Source of the DNA: JBDTGE01 sp050742975
GTDB lineage: Bacteria > Actinomycetota > Actinomycetes > Mycobacteriales > Jatrophihabitantaceae
Length of the DNA stretch: 9,300 nt
NCBI GenBank assembly: GCA_050742975.1
Contig: JBOGDQ010000014.1
Span: 1-9,300 of the forward strand
Direction: 5' to 3'
Part shown: positions 5,987-9,300 of the stretch, piece by piece
How positions within the stretch are numbered: the first letter of the stretch is position 1
Layout: each line of letters opens with the position of its first letter
Translations under genes and position numbers: made by a program
Notes under the pieces: generated by a model
Told to the model about the DNA's origin: nothing
Seen by the model: the letters and a program-made list of their open reading frames with translations, nothing else
Database searches by the model: none

Positions 5987-7207
5987 ATGCCGACGGACCA
6001 TCAGCTCCGCGTCACCGACGCGGCCGCGGTCCCGGACACCCGTCGGGCCGGCGTGATGCTCGGCCTGGCAACCCTCGGCTTCGTCGTGAACTTCTGGGCG
6101 TGGGCGCTGCTCAGCCCGCTCGGCCCGCGGTTCAAAGACTCGCTGCACCTGTCTGCTTTCGCCCAGGCGCTGCTCGTCGCCGTGCCGGTCGTGGTCGGCT
6201 CGCTCGGCCGGATTCCGGTCGGTGCGCTCACTGATCGCTTCGGCGGCCGGGTGATGTTCCCTGCCGTGTCGCTGCTGACGATCGTCCCGGTGCTGTTCCT
6301 CGGACTGGTCGGGCACTCCAGCCTGGCCGCGCTGCTCGCAGGCGGCTTCTTCCTCGGCATCGCCGGAACGTCCTTCGCGGTGGGAGTCCCGTTCGTCAAC
6401 GCCTGGTTCCCTCCGCAGCGCCGCGGCCTCGCGGTGGGGATCTTCGGTGCGGGCATGGGCGGCACGGCGATCAGTGCGCTGACGACCGTCAAACTCGTCG
6501 ACGCGCATGGCATGGCGACGCCGTTCGTCCTCACCGCCATCGCGCTCGCGGTCTACGGCGTCCTTGCCGCCGTCGTGCTGCGCGATGCTCCCGGGCGGAC
6601 TGCGCCCACCGAACCTTTCGGCCGACGGTTGCTCGCCACGGCGCGGCTGCCGATCACCTGGCACGCATCGGTCCTGTACGCGGTCGGCTTCGGCGGCTAC
6701 GTGGCCTTCAGCGTGTACCTGCCGACGTACCTGAAGAACGCCTACGCGGTGTCCCAGTCCGACGCCGCGAACAAGATGGCCGGCTTCGTGCTGCTCGCCG
6801 TCGTGCTGCGCCCGATCGGCGGCTGGCTGTCGGACCGGTTGAACCCGGCCCGCGTGCTCGTCGCGGCGTTCGCGGTGGTCGCGATCGCCGCCCTGACGCA
6901 GTCCGCGACGCCGGTGCTGGCCCCGGTCGGTACCGTCGCGTTCCTGGCCATGGCCGCCGCGCTCGGCACCGCGTCCGGCGCGGTGTTCGCGCTGGTGGCC
7001 CAGCGAGCGCCGGCCAACAAGGTGGGTGCAGTCACCGGCCTAGTGGGAGCGGCGGGCGGCCTGGGCGGATTCGTGCCGCCACTGGTGATGGGCTCGATCT
7101 ACGGCGGGCTCGGCAGCTACGCCGTCGGCCTCGTCGCGCTCGCCGTCGTGGCCGGGCTGGTCGTCGTGCTGTCGGCCCGCTCCGCGGGCGTGGCGGATCC
7201 GGCCTGA
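5987..7207 (+). CDS. narK: NarK-type nitrate/nitrite transporter (major facilitator superfamily)
   Basis: A 406-residue protein with twelve likely membrane helices. NarK proteins import nitrate and/or export nitrite for nitrate respiration. The substrate-binding arginines of the family are visible as R75 (GSLGRIPVGALTDRFGGR, which also carries the MFS motif) and R275 (VVLRPIGGWLSDR). The two glycine-rich nitrate-signature regions are FGAGMGGTAIS (153-163) and GLVGAAGGLGGFVPP (351-365). The first lacks the asparagine seen in the classical signature. I chose the ATG at 5987, behind AGGAG (5971-5975) at a rather long spacing of 11 bases. An in-frame ATG at 5936 with AAGGG upstream would add 17 hydrophilic residues and cannot be excluded. 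It is divergent from the globin and serves the narGHJI enzyme encoded upstream. Confidence 0.93.
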   Translation: MPTDHQLRVTDAAAVPDTRRAGVMLGLATLGFVVNFWAWALLSPLGPRFKDSLHLSAFAQALLVAVPVVVGSLGRIPVGALTDRFGGRVMFPAVSLLTIVPVLFLGLVGHSSLAALLAGGFFLGIAGTSFAVGVPFVNAWFPPQRRGLAVGIFGAGMGGTAISALTTVKLVDAHGMATPFVLTAIALAVYGVLAAVVLRDAPGRTAPTEPFGRRLLATARLPITWHASVLYAVGFGGYVAFSVYLPTYLKNAYAVSQSDAANKMAGFVLLAVVLRPIGGWLSDRLNPARVLVAAFAVVAIAALTQSATPVLAPVGTVAFLAMAAALGTASGAVFALVAQRAPANKVGAVTGLVGAAGGLGGFVPPLVMGSIYGGLGSYAVGLVALAVVAGLVVVLSARSAGVADPA

Positions 7208-7230
7208 CACGGCACCCGCTTCTGGCTGTG

Positions 7231-7247
7231 CCGGGCGAGGCGCCCGG
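7231..7247 (+). terminator. GC hairpin behind narK, probable terminator without U tract
   Basis: CCGGGCG, a 3-base loop and CGCCCGG form a perfect 7-bp stem 24 bases after the narK stop. No T run follows, as is common for actinobacterial terminators. A second hairpin, CGGCAC/GTGCCG with loop AATAG, lies at 7291-7307 and may act as a backup or as the far side of the minus-strand terminator next to it. Confidence 0.5.
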
Positions 7248-7313
7248 ACCTCCGGTCGGCGCGTCGCTGCCGGCTTTCGCAAACCCGACCCGGCACAATA
7301 GGTGCCGCACGGG

Positions 7314-7353
7314 AAAAACGAGGCCCCTCCATGTATGAGATGGAGGGGCCTCG
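7314..7353 (-). terminator. Intrinsic terminator for minus-strand transcription
   Basis: A perfect 14-bp stem (CGAGGCCCCTCCAT at 7319-7332 and ATGGAGGGGCCTCG at 7340-7353, loop of 7) is followed on the minus strand by five T (7314-7318). The plus strand has no T run, so it ends transcription coming from the right. The nearest minus-strand protein gene (GNAT) stops about 345 bases upstream, which suggests that this terminator belongs to a separate transcript, the RNA described next. Confidence 0.9.
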
Positions 7354-7539
7354 CTCGGTCCCGCTGCACCGCCTACCGATTGCTCGGCACACGTGCGTTG
7401 CGCAACCACCGCCGGCCTACCGGCCACTCAGAGCGGACGAACCGGTTTCCCGACCCATCAGCCCCCCGCACGAAGGTCCGGTTTCCCGATCCTTCGGCGC
7501 CCGGAGTCACCTCCGACTTGTGAACCACCGCCTTGCGAT
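7314..7539 (-). ncRNA. Candidate structured non-coding RNA with GNRA-capped hairpins
   Basis: Read on the minus strand, this gap between narK and GNAT folds into successive hairpins. In order: 7501-7516 (6 bp, loop GUGA); 7471-7496 (10 pairs in an 11-position stem with one A-A mismatch, loop GAAA); 7430-7465 (15 pairs with one mismatch, loop GAAA, six of the pairs G-U); 7411-7424 (5 bp, loop UAGG); 7366-7396 (12 pairs with one G-G mismatch and one bulge, loop GCAA); then the terminator. The G-U pairs become A-C mismatches on the other strand, so the fold favours minus-strand transcription. A promoter-like pair lies upstream. I see no protein frame with family features. I do not recognise it as tmRNA, RNase P RNA, SRP RNA or 6S RNA. 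Start and length (about 226 nt) are inferred. Confidence 0.6.
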
Positions 7540-7545
7540 GAGGTA

Positions 7546-7574
7546 TTTCTACTGGTCCGAATCCCCTTGCGCAA
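7546..7574 (-). promoter_or_regulatory. Promoter-like pair for the candidate RNA
   Basis: On the minus strand TTGCGC (7569-7574) and TAGAAA (7546-7551, followed by T) are 17 bases apart. Transcription would begin near the A at 7539, just before the structured region. The match to a housekeeping sigma promoter is moderate (TTG at -35 and TA at the start of -10). Confidence 0.45.
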
Positions 7575-7607
7575 TAGGCAATCCGAGGCAATTTCGCGCT
7601 CCTGCAA

Positions 7608-7692
7608 CTGTCCACATGGGTGTCCACAGGTGCGCCTGGGTTATCCCCCGACATCGGCGTTGTCCACCGCCTCACCCACAGCCTCGTCCACA
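7608..7692 (+). promoter_or_regulatory. Cluster of six DnaA-box-like nonamers
   Basis: Six nonamers in one orientation begin at 7608 (CTGTCCACA), 7620 (GTGTCCACA), 7641 (TTATCCCCC), 7660 (TTGTCCACC), 7672 (TCACCCACA) and 7684 (TCGTCCACA). Four differ by one base from TTGTCCACA, the form favoured in high-GC actinobacteria; the other two differ by two bases from TTATCCACA. Start-to-start distances are 12, 21, 19, 12 and 12. The cluster fills the gap between the end of the GNAT gene and the promoter of the candidate RNA. It is not between dnaA and dnaN, so it is more likely a DnaA-titrating or regulatory site than the chromosomal origin. Confidence 0.7.
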
Positions 7693-7698
7693 AACTGG

Positions 7699-7977
7699 TC
7701 AGGCAACGAGGTCCCGATAGGCCGGGTTCTTGTCGATGAAGGCCTTCACGAACGGGCACAGCGGCACGAGCCTCCTGCCCCTCGCTCGCACGTCGTCCAG
7801 CGCCGCACCGATCAGCCGCTTGGCCAGGCCCTGCCCGGCGAACCGCTCGTCGATCTCGGTGTGCGGGAAGAGCATCGAGTCGCCGTCGGGCCGGAACAGG
7901 GTGAAGCCGGCGAGCTCACCGTCGACCATGATCTCGTACCGGCTGAGTTCGGCGTTCTCGCGTACCTCGATGGGCAT
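7699..7977 (-). CDS. Small GNAT-family N-acetyltransferase (COG2388/NATD1-like)
   Basis: A 92-residue single-domain acetyltransferase of the short Acetyltransf_CG/NATD1 type. The N-terminal half MPIEVRENAELSRYEIMVDG and ELAGFTLFR form the first strands. RFAGQGLAKRLI (45-56) is the acetyl-CoA pyrophosphate-binding motif. VPLCPFVKAFIDKNPAYRDL carries the cysteine (C74) and aromatic tail usual in this group. The length matches the family. The true substrate of such proteins is generally unknown. The ATG at 7977 is where homology begins; an upstream extension in the same frame would run through the divergent pirin gene. The ribosome binding site is weak (GAGAA). It is divergent from the pirin gene with 45 bases between the starts. 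Confidence 0.88.
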   Translation of the reverse strand: MPIEVRENAELSRYEIMVDGELAGFTLFRPDGDSMLFPHTEIDERFAGQGLAKRLIGAALDDVRARGRRLVPLCPFVKAFIDKNPAYRDLVA

Positions 7978-8009
7978 CGGCGTTCTCGTTTCTCGGGACG
8001 ATCTGGTCG

Positions 8010-8015
8010 TAGTGT
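8010..8015 (+). promoter_or_regulatory. -10 box of a probable leaderless pirin transcript
   Basis: TAGTGT ends 7 bases before the ATG at 8023, and no ribosome binding site precedes that ATG. This is the layout of leaderless transcripts common in actinobacteria, where transcription starts at or next to the start codon. No good -35 is seen. Confidence 0.5.
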
Positions 8016-8022
8016 CGAGTGC

Positions 8023-9036
8023 ATGAGCAACCTGGACCGTACGCCGGGGCTGAGCACGTGCGGTGGCCTCGCCGACGTCGCCGCCCGGCCGGTGCACGAG
8101 TTCTTCGCCGGCCGCGAGGTGCTGGTGGGAGAGACGACGAAGGTGCGGCGGCTGCTGCCGAACCTCGGACGCAGGCTGGTCGGGCCGTGGTGCTTCGTCG
8201 ACCACTACGGGCCCGAGGACGTCGCGACCTCGCCGGGGATGCAGGTCCCCCCGCATCCGCACTGCGGGTTGCAGACGGTGAGCTGGCTGCTGGACGGCGA
8301 GGTGCACCACCGCGACAGCATCGGCAGCGATCAGCTGATCCGTCCCGGCGAACTCGGCCTGATGACGTCCGGACGGGGCATCGCGCACGCCGAGATGTCT
8401 CCCGTACCGCACCCGGCCCAGCTGCACGGGGTCCAGCTGTGGGTTGCCCTTCCGGGCGAGTCACGCGCCGTGGAGCCGGCCTGGGAGCACCACCACGAAC
8501 TGCCCGCGTTGACCGACACCGGCGTGACCGCGACCGTCATCATGGGCGAGCTCGGCGGAGCACGTTCGCCGGGACGGACCTACGCACCGATGGTGGGTGC
8601 GGACGTCGCCCTGGCGCCGGGATCGGACGGCCTGCTGCCGCTGACCCCCGAGTTCGAGTACGCGCTGCTCGCGATGGCCGGTTCGGTCGAGGTCGAGAAC
8701 GCGACGCTGGCCATCGGCTCGATGCTCTACCTGGGCTGCGGGCGGCGGGACCTGCGGCTGCGCGCGGACGCGTCGGCCCGGGTGCTGCTGCTCGGCGGTG
8801 CGCCGTTCGAGGAGCGGATCGTCATGTGGTGGAACTTCGTCGCGCGCAGCAACGAGGAGATCGCGACGGCTCGCGAGCAGTGGCAGGGCGCCACCCGATT
8901 CGGCGAGGTGCCCGATGCCGGGGCCCGGCTGGCCGCACCCGAGCTGCCGGCCGGGCGGCTCAAGCCGGGTGGCTCGGCCGTTAGGCGTGCCGCTCGGCCG
9001 TTAGGCGTGCCGTTCGGCGTGCCGTTCGGCCGTTAG
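8023..9036 (+). CDS. Pirin-family cupin protein
   Basis: A 337-residue two-cupin protein. The N-terminal cupin carries the pirin metal site: H78 and H80 in PPHPHCGLQTVSWLLDGEV, H122 and E124 in SGRGIAHAEMS. The C-terminal cupin (about 185-262) is followed by GAPFEERIVMWWNFVARSNE, typical of the pirin C-terminal domain. Pirins bind iron; some have quercetinase activity and others act as redox-linked regulators, so the substrate here is open. The frame is open for 630 bases upstream, but that stretch covers the GNAT gene and the RNA region, and homology begins at the ATG at 8023. The last 20 or so residues (from SAVRRAARPLG, ending in the repeated GVPFGVPFG) are encoded by a 20-bp tandem repeat and are probably not part of the fold. 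Confidence 0.93.
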   Translation: MSNLDRTPGLSTCGGLADVAARPVHEFFAGREVLVGETTKVRRLLPNLGRRLVGPWCFVDHYGPEDVATSPGMQVPPHPHCGLQTVSWLLDGEVHHRDSIGSDQLIRPGELGLMTSGRGIAHAEMSPVPHPAQLHGVQLWVALPGESRAVEPAWEHHHELPALTDTGVTATVIMGELGGARSPGRTYAPMVGADVALAPGSDGLLPLTPEFEYALLAMAGSVEVENATLAIGSMLYLGCGRRDLRLRADASARVLLLGGAPFEERIVMWWNFVARSNEEIATAREQWQGATRFGEVPDAGARLAAPELPAGRLKPGGSAVRRAARPLGVPFGVPFGR

Positions 9037-9051
9037 GCGTGCCGCTCGGCC
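8972..9051. repeat. 20-bp tandem repeat at the junction of two convergent genes
   Basis: Unit GCTCGGCCGTTAGGCGTGCC. Copies: 8972-8991 and 8992-9011 identical; 9012-9023 a shortened copy lacking 8 bases; 9024-9043 with one change (GTTCGG); 9044-9051 the first 8 bases of a further copy. The unit carries the stop codon of the minus-strand gene (TAA, read from TTA) and, in the right frame, a TAG for pirin. Because 20 is not a multiple of 3, each full copy shifts the pirin frame. Confidence 0.9.
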
Positions 9052-9300
9052 ACCGCCCGCGCCTTCTCCAGCAGGCGGCGGGCCAGATCGCGCCGCCGGG
9101 CCGCGGCGTCACGATCGCGGCCGGCGCGGATGCGGTCCTTCTCCAGCGCGGCCACCTCGCTGCGGGCCTCGGCCAGCGCCAGCTCGCCGGCCGCGACCCG
9201 GCCGCGCGCCCGGTCGAGGCCGTCGGCGACGGAGTCCAGCGTCGAGTCGGCGAGGATCAGCGCCCGCTCGGCGTTCGCCGCGTTCTCGCCGGCCTCGCCC
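9033..9300 (-). CDS. C-terminal part of an Ala/Arg/Glu-rich coiled-coil-like protein (partial)
   Basis: A minus-strand frame is open from the right edge (9299) to a TAA at 9033-9035, giving 89 visible residues; the start lies outside the window. The peptide is rich in Ala, Arg, Glu and Asp without Pro, Trp or Cys, for example ALAEARSEVAALEKDRIRAG and DLARRLLEKARAVAERHA, and should form a long charged helix or coiled coil. No domain is recognisable in this part. Its last codons (AERHA and stop) are one unit of the 20-bp repeat. It overlaps the convergent pirin stop by 3 bases. The function is unknown; the composition alone does not identify a family. Confidence 0.75.
   Translation of the reverse strand, partial: GEAGENAANAERALILADSTLDSVADGLDRARGRVAAGELALAEARSEVAALEKDRIRAGRDRDAAARRRDLARRLLEKARAVAERHA

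Noticed and set aside
7314..7539. Identifying the structured RNA as tmRNA, RNase P RNA, SRP RNA or 6S RNA
   Set aside because: No tag-peptide frame or CCA end, no conserved RNase P core words, no SRP GGAAGC-type loop, and no single long rod with a central bubble; separate short hairpins are seen instead.
7545..7570. tRNA-like T-arm (GGTCCGAATCC)
   Set aside because: The bases around the loop do not pair into a 5-bp stem, and no acceptor, D-arm or anticodon arm can be placed.
7608..7692. Reading the DnaA-box cluster as the chromosomal origin oriC
   Set aside because: There is no dnaA or dnaN nearby, boxes are few and all in one orientation, and no clear AT-rich unwinding region adjoins them.
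7373..7759. Minus-strand frame of 128 codons across the RNA and DnaA-box region
   Set aside because: It overlaps the GNAT end in another frame, has no ribosome binding site or family features, and structural signals explain the DNA better.
7393..8022. Upstream extension of the pirin frame
   Set aside because: It runs through the RNA region, the DnaA boxes and the antisense of GNAT, and pirin homology begins only at 8023. A -10 box sits right before that ATG.
8972..9051. Tandem repeat as a CRISPR array or transposon end
   Set aside because: There are no spacers between the units, no target-site duplication and no transposase; it is a simple head-to-tail repeat.

Overview
The window is high-GC DNA with tightly packed genes, ATGA/GTGA start-stop overlaps, GTG starts and at least one apparently leaderless gene. 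This points to an actinobacterium, perhaps Pseudonocardiales-like, although the genus cannot be fixed from the sequence alone. It holds part of a nitrate-respiration locus, followed by unrelated chromosomal genes and an unusual non-coding interval.

Left part (1-4677, + strand): the last codons of narH run into narJ (chaperone) and narI (cytochrome b subunit) with overlapping stop and start codons. A new promoter region then drives a hemerythrin-like protein with a TusA/DUF2249-like tail, a four-helix membrane protein without histidine, and a complete haem-copper oxidase subunit I (ctaD). Middle part (4681-7207): a small alpha-helical protein of unknown function (-), a MIP18/DUF59 Fe-S assembly protein (+), a group III truncated haemoglobin (-) and a NarK-type nitrate/nitrite transporter (+). 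Together these suit nitrate uptake and reduction, nitrite export, handling of NO and O2, and repair of Fe-S clusters damaged by NO.

Right part (7208-9300): a GC hairpin ends the narK unit. From about 7314 to 7699 there is no convincing protein gene but much organised signal. The minus strand has a promoter-like pair, a run of hairpins capped by GNRA tetraloops (GUGA, GAAA, GAAA, GCAA), and a 14-bp intrinsic terminator with a U tract; I read this as an unannotated structured RNA of about 226 nt. Directly upstream of its promoter lie six DnaA-box-like nonamers, all in one orientation, within 85 bp. Then come a small GNAT acetyltransferase (-), a pirin-family protein (+, probably leaderless) and the C-terminal end of an Ala/Arg/Glu-rich coiled-coil-like protein (-). 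The last two genes converge in a 20-bp tandem repeat.

The most interesting item is the RNA plus DnaA-box interval at 7314-7692. The metabolic genes belong to known families, with some local oddities noted below.
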